Assembly: GCA_037178625.1 (NCBI GenBank)
Contig: CM074142.1
Coordinates: 1,488,001-1,552,000, forward strand
Direction: 5' to 3'
Origin: Skeletonema tropicum
Taxonomy: Eukaryota; Bacillariophyta; Thalassiosirophyceae; Thalassiosirales; Thalassiosiraceae
DNA: 64,000 nucleotides
The first letter of the stretch is position 1. Each line of letters begins with the position of its first letter. The notes beneath the pieces are model-generated. The model was given only the letters and a program-made list of their open reading frames with translations, ran no database searches and was not told where the DNA came from. The translations under genes were made by a program, and so were the position numbers. This document shows, piece after piece, positions 30,828 to 41,334 of the stretch.

Positions 30828-32219
30828 AGTGCTGCGGAATTGTCCCCTTGACGTGGACTATTTGTCCGCTGTTTTAGTTGACAAGTTGTCCGACCGTTGA
30901 GGACGTTCGTGCGTGTCCACGCAATTTTGTCCGAGGCGGCATTTGTCAAGTCAGAGCGCACAGCCCTTCAACCCCTTTCTGCCCTACGGGCGGGCTTCTC
31001 ATCTCTCATCATCCCACCAAGCCAAATCAACACATGTAAACATAAACTCACTCCAGCAGCAATCCATATCACTACTAATTACGGATATAATTCATGGATA
31101 ATATGTATCCTAGACCATAATTTGATGCTGAATTGAATACTGTCGTCGGAAATGGGCAAAACATCTCGCCTTCAGACATATTAGTGCCTATCTCTTACAC
31201 TACGATTCCTCCTCCATTTTCAACGAATGTCGGCTGGGAGTGAGTAGAAGCCGACACGAGCGCCTTTGTAAAACTAATCACAACTCATATTCATTAAATA
31301 TCGCTTCTATGGGTCATCGGTGTCGTTTTGTGTCGATGCATTCATAATTCTAGGAGGATGTGTGTGTCTGCAATCAGCAGCACAAATTATGAGGTCAAGT
31401 GTAGACAATATACAGTCATACACTGCACAATTAACATTAAAATGATACCAGTCATACTGCACAAATGACATAAAGGACTGTTGATATTATGTGTCTAGTG
31501 TACTGGTTTATCATGAAGTTGACTTGTAAACCCATTTATGCTGAACAATCCAGACCTTTTGCACCTCGTTCATTTCCGGCTCTATCACGAGATCATGCTC
31601 TTCACCATGATCTCCAGTTGCTTCAGCTGCTGCGGCGTTACTGCCCTGCCGCTGTTGCAGCTCACGTTGTAGCCGTTGTGTGGCAGCAGAGCTCTCTGAA
31701 TTAGCTGACGCAAATCCGCCACACATTGTCCTGTGGCAATTCATTGCCTATCGATTGAGTGTTAGATTACACCTACGTAGATACAAGTAGATACAACAAT
31801 ACTTTAATCATTATCTTTTATCTCCTATCTCGGGGAGATCAAGGATACTAACATTGAGCGTCTTCCACAGCTTCCGGTTGAACTGCTGCGGCTGCGAGCA
31901 ATTCATCGCCGCCGTTGTTATCAGCAGCAGGATGATCTCCGTCGGTAGTGACTTCTTCTTCTAGATGAGCCGATGCGGGTGCGAGAAATCCATCGCCGCC
32001 ATTGTTATCGACAGCAGGGTGATCACCATCTGCCGATGCAACATCCGATGCAGATGCATGTCGAGGAGCGGGAAAGATGCTCCTCATCCTCCGTGCCCCC
32101 TGGGAGACATCCCAAGAAATGAAGCGGCACTAGAAAGTCTCATTGTTGTACTATCATAATAATGTTTAACTCATTTTATGTACTGAGCGTTGTTGGTGGC
32201 CTTCCCATCACCGTGCATG
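30828..32219. other. spacer X1, left part
   Basis: No known gene. A minus-strand frame at 32087-31848 codes an acidic Ala/Asp/Gly protein with two internal repeats (DGDHPAVDNNGGDGFLAPA and DGDHPAADNNGGDELLAAA), and a second frame at 31744-31511 is Gln/Ala-rich (TQRLQRELQQRQGSNAAAAE). Both are preserved in X2. They may be two exons of one small gene, but I could not find splice sites that join their frames. Confidence 0.35.
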
Positions 32220-33695
32220 CTAGTCGGCGCGCTATTCGCCGCATGCGGCGATGCGGCGCCGCACGGATAGAAAAGCCGATATCGAACACAACAAACGTCA
32301 TTTTGGATATAAACAGGTATTTTTCACCCCAACAACCAGCCAAATCTTGTTGCGACGCAGAAAATCTGGCATACTACGCCAATATTGGCCAATAATATGC
32401 CGATGCTTTAAGTTGAAAGACCAATAACTTTCTATTTATCGTTTGGAATGTATCTTGTACGGCTGGTGGTGGTGCTCCGTTCAATTGCTGCGATATTTGA
32501 GGTACTCATGCACGAAAAGTAAAAAAATCTTGAAAAAGTGCATCTGACATGAGACGAATCCGAAGGCAAACCATAGCATTATCGATCCCATATACCCTCC
32601 ATCAACACTAAGAAGACACTCCCTAACCCAATTTTTCACGCTGATTCCAATTATGTAAGCTGCAGCGTCCAATTCAAAGTAGTTTTGATGATAATTGCGG
32701 GTGGCACACACACATGAAAATCTGCACATACCAGGCATGTCATAAGATGCTCATGTTTATGTAATTTAGACAACAGAATAGTAGCAGATCATTAATAACT
32801 CCTTCTATATGCTATGATACTTGTTCACTTCACTCGGATTTATTAATTGCACGCAATATCTACGCCATCATGGAGTTTTATGTCGATCATCCAGCCTCTC
32901 ATTTCATGAGACTTTGTAGGAAAGGCACTGATAACAGTTATAATGTTGTCTCCAACCGCAGCAAAAGGCGCACAATAGATGGATGTTGATTTGATGAGGT
33001 GACAGATTCCCAATTGTACATGGAGGAGACGTCAATATTATGCCACAACACTCGTGTAGGCGACTGCAGGTGGGCTTCTCATAACCCACAATCAGTAGTT
33101 TCTCAGGAAACCAAGAGTTGCAGTAGTCACTGTGGTGATATGGAGCAGTCCAGCTTCACAATCTTGATTATCATATAGTAGACAAGACCTCTATGATCCA
33201 TGGTGTGGTTCCAGCATGTTTTGTGTCAGATATATACCCACTATTGATGGAGATACATTGTGGAAATCTTTCTAACTCGACTTCATAGATTTGATATGTT
33301 GGATAGGCGTTGCATGAGACCCACAACCGGTCATTTAGCGCATATTCCGCCCATACATATAATATTGGTCGCCCCTACAACCTTACTTGCTATTTCATTG
33401 ACCGAAACGACGCCTTGGTGCTACTGGCTACATGTGCTCTGCGGCGGAGGGGATGAAAATCACCATTGCTATTGTGGCGGTCAAACGTCTCTTTCTGCTG
33501 AATATGGCGAGCCGCCGATAGAACCATTGATTTCAGCGTCAAAAAATGGTCTAAAACCTACATTGTTACTTTGGAATGTCGACATTTAGGTGTGTAATGA
33601 GGGTAGTAGGAGGGAGGCCGTCATGGTGCGGCTCTTTTTTGTGTCGCAAATTGTGATTTTGGATTTGCGGCGAATGGCGCCGGTGCGGCGCATGG
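32220..33695. mobile_element. DNA transposon-like element with GC-rich inverted ends, copy in X1
   Basis: Left end CGCGCTATTCGCCGCATGCG and right end GCGGCGAATGGCGC are inverted relative to each other. The ~1.45-kb interior matches 42727-44203 almost base for base and 62187-63600 at lower identity, which defines it as a repeated unit. Interior frames (for example minus-strand NYFELDAAAYIIGISVKNWV) do not resemble a transposase I know, so it is probably non-autonomous or decayed. Exact termini are uncertain because the right flank differs between copies. Confidence 0.6.
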
Positions 33696-33715
33696 TCATG
33701 GTTTTTAGATGTGAC

Positions 33716-34092
33716 CACGGGAACCTGGGGTTGACAGTGGCTGATTTTTGTTAGTGGCCGATGCGACGAGTGTTTGCTATGAAGGATAAGTCGTGGTTCT
33801 CAAAAATCTAGCGTTGAGGTGCGTTGAGGTTGATTTCTGATGGCCTGTTCCGTCAAAAACTTGCGCCAACGTGCAAAACTTGCTGCCACCGCCACGAGTG
33901 ACATGCTGCTTGGCGGCGCACCGTGTCAGATGGCCGATCCGTGGCGTCGGCGGCAAGTTTTGACGGAACAGGCCATCAGAAGTCAACCTCAACGCACCTC
34001 AACGCTAGATTTTTTGAGAACCACGACTTAACCTTCATAGCAAACACTCGTCGCATCACTTCATCCCGACGTGTCAACCCCAGGTTCCCGTG
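33716..34092. mobile_element. foldback element, copy in X1
   Basis: Two inverted arms of about 145-150 bp (outer ends CACGGGAACCTGGGGTTGAC and its complement; inner ends CCTGTTCCGTCAAAA and its complement) flank a ~85-bp GC-rich loop. Arms are 90% or more alike by eye, including AAGTCGTGGTTCTCAAAAA and GTTGAGGTGCGTTGAGGTTG. No coding capacity. Confidence 0.85.
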
Positions 34093-34360
34093 ATGTGCGT
34101 GACGGAAGTGGAAGAGCAAGGGAAGAGCATGCGTGTGGCGCCAAAAAGGTTCCCTCTGGGGGTTCTCAACTCTCCCCCCTAAATCGCCCGGAAAATATTC
34201 TACAGAGGAATTAAGTATCGTACGTGACAAGGTGACAAATTTGAGATTTGTCAACGGCCCGACCATCCGTTCCAAATTTGACATTTTTCATCCGGTTTTC
34301 GAATTGTCACCGTTATGTGACAAATACATGGACAAATTTGCATGCGTGGACACCCTAATA

Positions 34361-34704
34361 GCGTGTCCCAGATCCACTTTCCCACGCCAAATTCCCACTT
34401 TCCCACCCCAGAATCCCACGCCGACGGGGGGTGCTGAAAATTCAGAATCCTCCGTCCACCCAAGAATCCCACGTCGACGTAGGATTCTACTTTTCCACTT
34501 TCCCACCTCAGAATCCAACCCATTTTTTTATTTTGTGCGGGGAGTATCGTGCCGGCCATCGGAAAATGGGAATTTGGGGGTGGAAAAGTGATCTGGGACA
34601 CTAATGGAAATTTCGACCCCAGATTTCCACGCAGGATTCCTTCCGATTTTGAGTTAGGAATCCTGCGTGGGAAAGTAGGAATCCTAACCTCATTTGGGAC
34701 ACGC
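34361..34704. mobile_element. TA-flanked MITE, copy in X1
   Basis: 344 bp with inverted ends GCGTGTCCCAGAT / ATTTGGGACACGC, each flanked by TA, as for Tc1/mariner-type insertions. The interior is rich in TTTCCCACC and AATCC phrases in both orientations (CCACGCAGGATTCCTTCC versus GGAATCCTGCGTGGGAAA). Its right end abuts the GT2 block exactly. Confidence 0.8.
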
Positions 34705-35522
34705 TAGTTCATGGCAAAATGGTTGGCTGGAGGGAAGCAAGCACATACAATCCCGCAATTTTGAATACCGGACGGGACACCCAAAACCGAACCTTTTCTC
34801 ACATGGCTTCTTCGCATGCTTCATCCAATTTATTTTTCTCACTTGCATGTTGTCCTTATCGCTGGCTTGCCTGCAGGCCATCAAAGTAGTTCCCTCTTAC
34901 TTGGCGATGGTAATGATGATCAAGGGTGCGGAGGATGTCTTCTATCTCGAGGCTGAGCAAGTTAGTAAGTAAGTGGAAGTGTATGACGTCCAGAAACACA
35001 AGCACAAGTGAATAATTTTGTGGATGCATCAAGTCGGCGATGCGCAGGCCAAGAAGCATGTGTATATACGCAACAATTTGCTGTACCATACACCTGCGTC
35101 AATCTCATACAGATACAGATCAATTAACTCGTAGAGCAACAATTGATGATGTATTGACTCAATTGTCAATTGTGTTTTTCTTCCGAGGTGTTGGTGGCAA
35201 TTAGAACCTGCAAACATACAAGCCCAAATTGTAGCCCAGCCACATGAGAATTGATTGATACTGACGTGCCAGGCCTCTCCTACAGAGAACCTTGCACAAA
35301 TCCATCAATCCTGCTCTAAACACAGAGGGTGAGCAAGCATTTGAATCGGAAACGAAACGAACGGGATAGTTGTGTCTAAATTCGTCGGATCCTGTCGGAG
35401 GGAAGTTTCATGCGGCACTTGAATTTGGCGATTCATCTCACAAGGAAGAAAAAGATGAAGAAGCGAAGCAGGTACTTGTAGCAGGTAATAGAAAATAGAA
35501 AGCATCACTTATTGTCAATGAG

Positions 35523-37130
35523 ATGATCATTATGGGCACTCCGGAACGAATTCAAGTTAAAGCACCACCACGCTCAAGAGGAGCCCGTTCGGTCGAGCTC
35601 ATCCTCATTGCTACAATCATTTATGTCATCCTATCGTTCTTCAAGTGGGGGCTTGTCCGTTATGTTCCAAGCCAGGCTCCAAGAGAATTTGACATTCCAG
35701 CACCAGCTGAAGTTAAAATGGACACAAAAATTGTTCCTCCTCGTCCTACTTCTGTTCTTGAGCACAATCTACGCGCTCTGCAGGAATTAACTATTGGAAA
35801 ACAGAGCAATGATGAAGCCAATGCTGACACTGACAATGATGATCGAAATAGCTGCCCACCACCTCTAAAGTTGTACAAGAATCGAATCATCTCTCATAAT
35901 CACGCTACCAGCAATGCCACCACTAAGATCCCGCAAATCCTTCATTTATCGGAGCGTAGCAGATGCCTCAATCGCGACATGTACGATGCAATCCAAATGT
36001 GGCAAGAAAGTTTTCCATCCTTCTCCATTTTCTTCCATGATGATGCAGCTGTGGATCGACTGCTCTATTCAAAAGAACCTGAGTACAGCGATTGGAGAAG
36101 CGAGTTTCCCGACATTGTCAACATTCTGCCCTGTGTGGCTCCGGGAGCCATGAAAATTGATATCTGGAGGGTACTAGTCCTGTGGAAGTACGGTGGGATG
36201 TATTCCGATGTGGATATCGTCCCTAATCCTGACATTCTTACAGAAAGGGCTATTCATCCGGATTCAGAATGGTTCAGTCTATCTGATGCATGGAATCGTC
36301 CGAGTCAGTGGTTTTTTGCAACAAGTGCTCACCATATGTCTATGAAGAATGCCCTCCATATCATTGCACAACGTGTGCTGGATGTGGAGAATATACAGCA
36401 AACAAAGTTAGTTCATGTAACGGGGCCACAGTCTTTGTATTGGGGGTGGAAAGATTCACTTCGTAATGAGACAGAAAAGATCAATCGTACCGCAGAATTG
36501 GATTCCATGTCAGCACCACCTGCCGCTGATCAAGTCAATGGGACTATAATTACATTCAAGGATTGCTCTTGGGGCCACTGGATTGGAGCACAAGCAAACC
36601 CAGGCAAATGGACTGATAGCTCCTATTGGGAGGAGATGGTACCTTTTGAGGAAACAAGATGTGTTTCCAGAAAAGAAAGATCTCAAAAACACTTTGGTCG
36701 TGTCCATTGGGTAACAGCACAATCATCGGGACAGTTTGGTTTGCCACAAATATCTTGTAGAAAGCACCTGGAAAATCTACAGCAAAAGGTCGTGGAGCAA
36801 GGGGAGCAACAGGAAAAAGAGGCGGTAAGTGCAGAGGATGCACCTTCTCCGAGTAATGAGGCAGTACTCCCTGATAAGAGCACCGCCGACCTCATTCTCA
36901 AAAATACCAACAATTCCACCATGTGCGCTTATTTAGCAAATGAAATTCTGAACAAGAAGAAGGAATTAAGGAACAACAACACCTACTGTGGAAGTTGCCA
37001 TTGGTTCGGTGCAGTAACCTGTGATGCAAGAATGGATTACATGATTGAGAATTACGCACTTTCTCCAGAAGAGGCGTTTAAGCATGTCATTGAGAAGGCT
37101 GCGTGCAAACGAAGCACATCCTTGCTCTGA
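35523..37130 (+). CDS. GT32-type glycosyltransferase, copy GT2
   Basis: 535 aa; same architecture as GT1 (membrane anchor, DVD triad in YGGMYSDVDIV, Cys-rich C-terminal module). The protein differs from GT1 only by Met for Thr in DAIQMWQE; at the DNA level a silent TTC/TTT change is also visible. The 5' flank of about 800 bp is likewise duplicated, so the promoter is probably shared. Downstream, the usual 3' flank is interrupted after TATATGTA by the Y tandem repeat. Confidence 0.88.
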   Translation: MIIMGTPERIQVKAPPRSRGARSVELILIATIIYVILSFFKWGLVRYVPSQAPREFDIPAPAEVKMDTKIVPPRPTSVLEHNLRALQELTIGKQSNDEANADTDNDDRNSCPPPLKLYKNRIISHNHATSNATTKIPQILHLSERSRCLNRDMYDAIQMWQESFPSFSIFFHDDAAVDRLLYSKEPEYSDWRSEFPDIVNILPCVAPGAMKIDIWRVLVLWKYGGMYSDVDIVPNPDILTERAIHPDSEWFSLSDAWNRPSQWFFATSAHHMSMKNALHIIAQRVLDVENIQQTKLVHVTGPQSLYWGWKDSLRNETEKINRTAELDSMSAPPAADQVNGTIITFKDCSWGHWIGAQANPGKWTDSSYWEEMVPFEETRCVSRKERSQKHFGRVHWVTAQSSGQFGLPQISCRKHLENLQQKVVEQGEQQEKEAVSAEDAPSPSNEAVLPDKSTADLILKNTNNSTMCAYLANEILNKKKELRNNNTYCGSCHWFGAVTCDARMDYMIENYALSPEEAFKHVIEKAACKRSTSLL

Positions 37131-37429
37131 AAAGTATATGGTAAGGGTGATGGACAATCAAATGGAAGTTGATGATGACGAAGATTATATGTACAAGTGG
37201 ATAAAATTCCGGTGTAAAAGTTACACCGGGTACAAAAGGCCCTGTCAACGGGGTATAATTTGCCTCCAAGGTGTCCGCTCGTGCCCTCAAGACCGCCCAC
37301 TCCAGACCACGCAAAGTTACATACAGCAATGAAACGAATGAGGTTGTTGAAGTAAAAATGTGCATTATTTAATGTAGACCTACACAAGATTTTCATCTGC
37401 CTATTGCTGTTCTTTTGTAATCTCCAAAA

Positions 37430-38000
37430 CTTTGGAATGCGCTCTTTCAGCCAGCGGTCAGCTTTGGCCGTTGCCATTGCCGCAAGCTTGCTATCTTGGT
37501 CCAATTCCGAACAGTTGAAATATGGCGGCGATATCCATAATATGTCGTCTCGATATCGAGACAGGCAGCTCTTCTTACCACATTCAAATCACCTGCGTCT
37601 TAACGAAAGTGATACATCTCCGTCACACCTCCAAGCTTCCAGCCCGCTCGTAGACACAAGGCAACAATCGATGGGCCCACAGTGCTGGCATTGGCGACCA
37701 TACTTCCGACGCCTTTCAAGTAGAATGAGTACCAAGTTCTTGCCAGTTGATCCCAATGTCGTAAAAATCATCCTTGATTTCCTCAACGAGATCATGCATT
37801 CGACTACTCTACCTAGTACACTGGTATTGGTGCCAGAAAACACGCAAAGATCTACCTTGCGAACAGCACGAGACAGATGTGAGGCTTTTCTTGATTGGCG
37901 AAGCAGTGCTATGGACCGTGCATGCCTCACGCTGCTTACCCTTCTCCTTATCGAATACAAACAATTCAAGTAAACTTCCTCGAAGTCAATGCGTATCATT
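37430..38000 (-). pseudogene. decayed tyrosine recombinase (Crypton-like), in Y copy 1
   Basis: Minus-strand frames read in order CVFSGTNTSVLGRVVE, then MHDLVEEIKDDFYDIGINWQ, ELGTHS, a one-base shift, KGVGSMVANASTVGPSIVAL, CLRAGWKLGGVTEMYHFR, a stop, DAGDLNVVRRAACLD. The order and spacing LFPG...ELGTHSxxKG...CLRAGWxxGGVxExYxxx.AGD is that of the tyrosine-recombinase domain in repetitive Crypton-like elements of protists; HSxxKG corresponds to the HxxR box, with the Arg lost, and the Tyr in TEMYHFR is a candidate for the conserved Tyr of this domain. At least one shift and one stop make it inactive. Family assignment is from motif memory and should be tested by profile search. Confidence 0.55.
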
Positions 38001-38693
38001 TTCACATATTTTCACATTCAAACAGTTCTCACTGCTCTTCATCAAGTTCCAGTCCAAAAGAAGCATGAGATGATTGAAAATCTCTCTCTCTCTCCACTTT
38101 CAAATGCTCTTTATTATTTCGTATGCTTCGGATTTCATCACGTCTTCGCCCTTCGTGAGCTTGAGACCGAGTTGTTGCCTTGCTGCAGCAACGTGGCGTG
38201 TTATTAATGTAGGTCCCAAGATCTTGCGCAAAAGGCATCTCCGCTCTTGCTACTGCTACTTCGTAGACCCAAGCAATTGCACTGCGTTTCCATTATATTG
38301 CTCGATTGGAAGACTCTACCATCTTCGACAGCAATGTCGGGGGTGATTTCATCTGTTATTTTCAGCGCCTTCATGTACTTCTCGGCGCATGAACGTTCAA
38401 CCACAGCAACATTAAACTTAGTAGTCATATGTACTCCACAACTATATCATAATCAAGAGCTTCACCCCATCTATCCTGAGGAAACTGATATGGTGGTGCC
38501 TATCACGCAATGGTTTGAGCGCGTCAACAGCATCGACGATATAATTTCGGAGAGCCGTCCTCTTGTGATCATTTTTGTTCTGATCTTCATTGTCAGCATC
38601 TATCATCTTTTCCAGGTGCTCATCGTTCAATTTCTATGCGGTTATCGAAAAGACGAACCAAACCAAATGAGGAAAGTTGCAACGCTGCCGTCA

Positions 38694-39014
38694 TCAAAAA
38701 CACTCTTTTTCTATATCATAACTTAGGATCTTTTCAACACGATCGGTGGATGCCCTTGCACTTGCATCGGCAGCAGGAGAGGTTGTTGCGGGATGCATTC
38801 GCAGCGGTGATTTCGTCGGCGCCTTCTTCTTGTTCTTGCTGGGGCGGCCCTTTGACTTCATTGGATCCGGCATCTTTGTGGGCGGTGATTGTGAGTTGGA
38901 TATTAGTTGTGTGATAGGGTGCCATGTCCATGTCGCCATTGCGTTGCCATTGCCATTGAGCAGTGTGACGAATTTTTGAATTTTGGTGAACGCATGAACG
39001 TACTTTACGGGCAT
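38694..39014 (-). other. basic AT-hook-like open frame in Y copy 1
   Basis: A 106-aa frame with KSKGRPSKNKKKAPTKSP, an AT-hook-like core (GRP flanked by Lys). It lies upstream of the recombinase remnant on the same strand and could be the N-terminus of the element's protein. No continuous frame links the two. Confidence 0.3.
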
Positions 39015-39255
39015 CGCCGCAAAAAGTATGACCGTGGGCAGTCCACTGGGCTGGTTTGTCTCCCGGTGTAAAAGTTACACCGGAAGATGGAGTAATATCG
39101 TGTATTTTTACTTGCCGCAGCAAAGAGCCAACAAAGCAAGAGGAATTGAGATAAAATATATTCGTGTATTTCAAGAAAAAGTGTAAAAGTTACACCGGGA
39201 AAGTACACAGAATACCGAATTCCGACGTATTTTACACCGTAATTTTTGGTAAGTA

Positions 39256-41317
39256 CAAGTGGATAAAATTCCGGTGTAAAAGTTACACCGGGTACAAAAG
39301 GCCCTGTCAACGGGGTATAATTTGCCTCCAAGGTGTCCGCTCGTGCCCTCAAGACCGCCCACTCCAGACCACGCAAAGTTACATACAGCAATGAAACGAA
39401 TGAGGTTGTTGAAGTAAAAATGTGCATTATTTAATGTAGACCTACACAAGATTTTCATCTGCCTATTGCTGTTCTTTTGTAATCTCCAAAACTTTGGAAT
39501 GCGCTCTTTCAGCCAGCGGTCAGCTTTGGCCGTTGCCATTGCCGCAAGCTTGCTATCTTGGTCCAATTCCGAACAGTTGAAATATGGCGGCGATATCCAT
39601 AATATGTCGTCTCGATATCGAGACAGGCAGCTCTTCTTACCACATTCAAATCACCTGCGTCTTAACGAAAGTGATACATCTCCGTCACACCTCCAAGCTT
39701 CCAGCCCGCTCGTAGACACAAGGCAACAATCGATGGGCCCACAGTGCTGGCATTGGCGACCATACTTCCGACGCCTTTCAAGTAGAATGAGTACCAAGTT
39801 CTTGCCAGTTGATCCCAATGTCGTAAAAATCATCCTTGATTTCCTCAACGAGATCATGCATTCGACTACTCTACCTAGTACACTGGTATTGGTGCCAGAA
39901 AACACGCAAAGATCTACCTTGCGAACAGCACGAGACAGATGTGAGGCTTTTCTTGATTGGCGAAGCAGTGCTATGGACCGTGCATGCCTCACGCTGCTTA
40001 CCCTTCTCCTTATCGAATACAAACAATTCAAGTAAACTTCCTCGAAGTCAATGCGTATCATTTTCACATATTTTCACATTCAAACAGTTCTCACTGCTCT
40101 TCATCAAGTTCCAGTCCAAAAGAAGCATGAGATGATTGAAAATCTCTCTCTCTCTCCACTTTCAAATGCTCTTTATTATTTCGTATGCTTCGGATTTCAT
40201 CACGTCTTCGCCCTTCGTGAGCTTGAGACCGAGTTGTTGCCTTGCTGCAGCAACGTGGCGTGTTATTAATGTAGGTCCCAAGATCTTGCGCAAAAGGCAT
40301 CTCCGCTCTTGCTACTGCTACTTCGTAGACCCAAGCAATTGCACTGCGTTTCCATTATATTGCTCGATTGGAAGACTCTACCATCTTCGACAGCAATGTC
40401 GGGGGTGATTTCATCTGTTATTTTCAGCGCCTTCATGTACTTCTCGGCGCATGAACGTTCAACCACAGCAACATTAAACTTAGTAGTCATATGTACTCCA
40501 CAACTATATCATAATCAAGAGCTTCACCCCATCTATCCTGAGGAAACTGATATGGTGGTGCCTATCACGCAATGGTTTGAGCGCGTCAACAGCATCGACG
40601 ATATAATTTCGGAGAGCCGTCCTCTTGTGATCATTTTTGTTCTGATCTTCATTGTCAGCATCTATCATCTTTTCCAGGTGCTCATCGTTCAATTTCTATG
40701 CGGTTATCGAAAAGACGAACCAAACCAAATGAGGAAAGTTGCAACGCTGCCGTCATCAAAAACACTCTTTTTCTATATCATAACTTAGGATCTTTTCAAC
40801 ACGATCGGTGGATGCCCTTGCACTTGCATCGGCAGCAGGAGAGGTTGTTGCGGGATGCATTCGCAGCGGTGATTTCGTCGGCGCCTTCTTCTTGTTCTTG
40901 CTGGGGCGGCCCTTTGACTTCATTGGATCCGGCATCTTTGTGGGCGGTGATTGTGAGTTGGATATTAGTTGTGTGATAGGGTGCCATGTCCATGTCGCCA
41001 TTGCGTTGCCATTGCCATTGAGCAGTGTGACGAATTTTTGAATTTTGGTGAACGCATGAACGTACTTTACGGGCATCGCCGCAAAAAGTATGACCGTGGG
41101 CAGTCCACTGGGCTGGTTTGTCTCCCGGTGTAAAAGTTACACCGGAAGATGGAGTAATATCGTGTATTTTTACTTGCCGCAGCAAAGAGCCAACAAAGCA
41201 AGAGGAATTGAGATAAAATATATTCGTGTATTTCAAGAAAAAGTGTAAAAGTTACACCGGGAAAGTACACAGAATACCGAATTCCGACGTATTTTACACC
41301 GTAATTTTTGGTAAGTA
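39256..41317. repeat. segment Y, second copy (2,062 bp)
   Basis: Same as 37194-39255; all translated frames are identical in the two copies. Palindromes recur at 39271-39291, 41125-41145 and 41243-41258. Followed by the normal continuation GTGATAAGATAGAGACA and spacer X2. Confidence 0.93.
39492..40062 (-). pseudogene. decayed tyrosine recombinase, in Y copy 2
   Basis: Second copy of the remnant described for 37430-38000, carrying the same shift after ELGTHS and the same stop after TEMYHFR, so the decay preceded the tandem duplication. Confidence 0.55.
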
Positions 41318-41334
41318 GTGATAAGATAGAGACA

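Larger units (their letters stand above)
28328..34705. repeat. tandem unit 1 (GT1 block + spacer X1)
   Basis: First copy of a ~6.38-kb direct repeat; the second starts at 34706. The GT block runs to about 30827 (GATAAGATAGAGACA) and spacer X from there to the TA at 34705-34706. Unit 2 (34706-45201) has the same order and, once two Y copies of 2,062 bp are subtracted, is 6,372 bp long. A third GT block starts at 45202. Sequence differences between X1 and X2 are few (scattered single bases, a 12-bp extra run near 34110). Confidence 0.95.
37194..39255. repeat. segment Y, first copy (2,062 bp)
   Basis: Starts CAAGTGGATAAAATTCC and ends TTTTTGGTAAGTA. It is followed head-to-tail by an apparently identical copy. 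The uninterrupted site survives in GT1 (TATATGTAGTGATAAG), so Y entered between GTA and GTGATAAG, with GTA repeated after each copy. Perfect palindromes with arms CCGGTGTAA / TTACACCGG around AAG lie at 37209-37229 and 39063-39083, with a shorter form at 39181-39196 and a half form near 39228-39240. Confidence 0.93.

Noticed and set aside
37404..37973. 189-aa plus-strand frame in Y (again at 39466-40035)
   Set aside because: It is antisense to the tyrosine-recombinase remnant, which has the recognisable motifs; no domain is visible in the plus-strand product.
38247..38726. 159-aa plus-strand frame in Y with a hydrophobic stretch LVIIFVLIFIVSIYHLFQVL
   Set aside because: The minus strand at the same place is Asp/Asn/Lys-rich and in line with the recombinase strand; the hydrophobic run is the complement of that acidic code.
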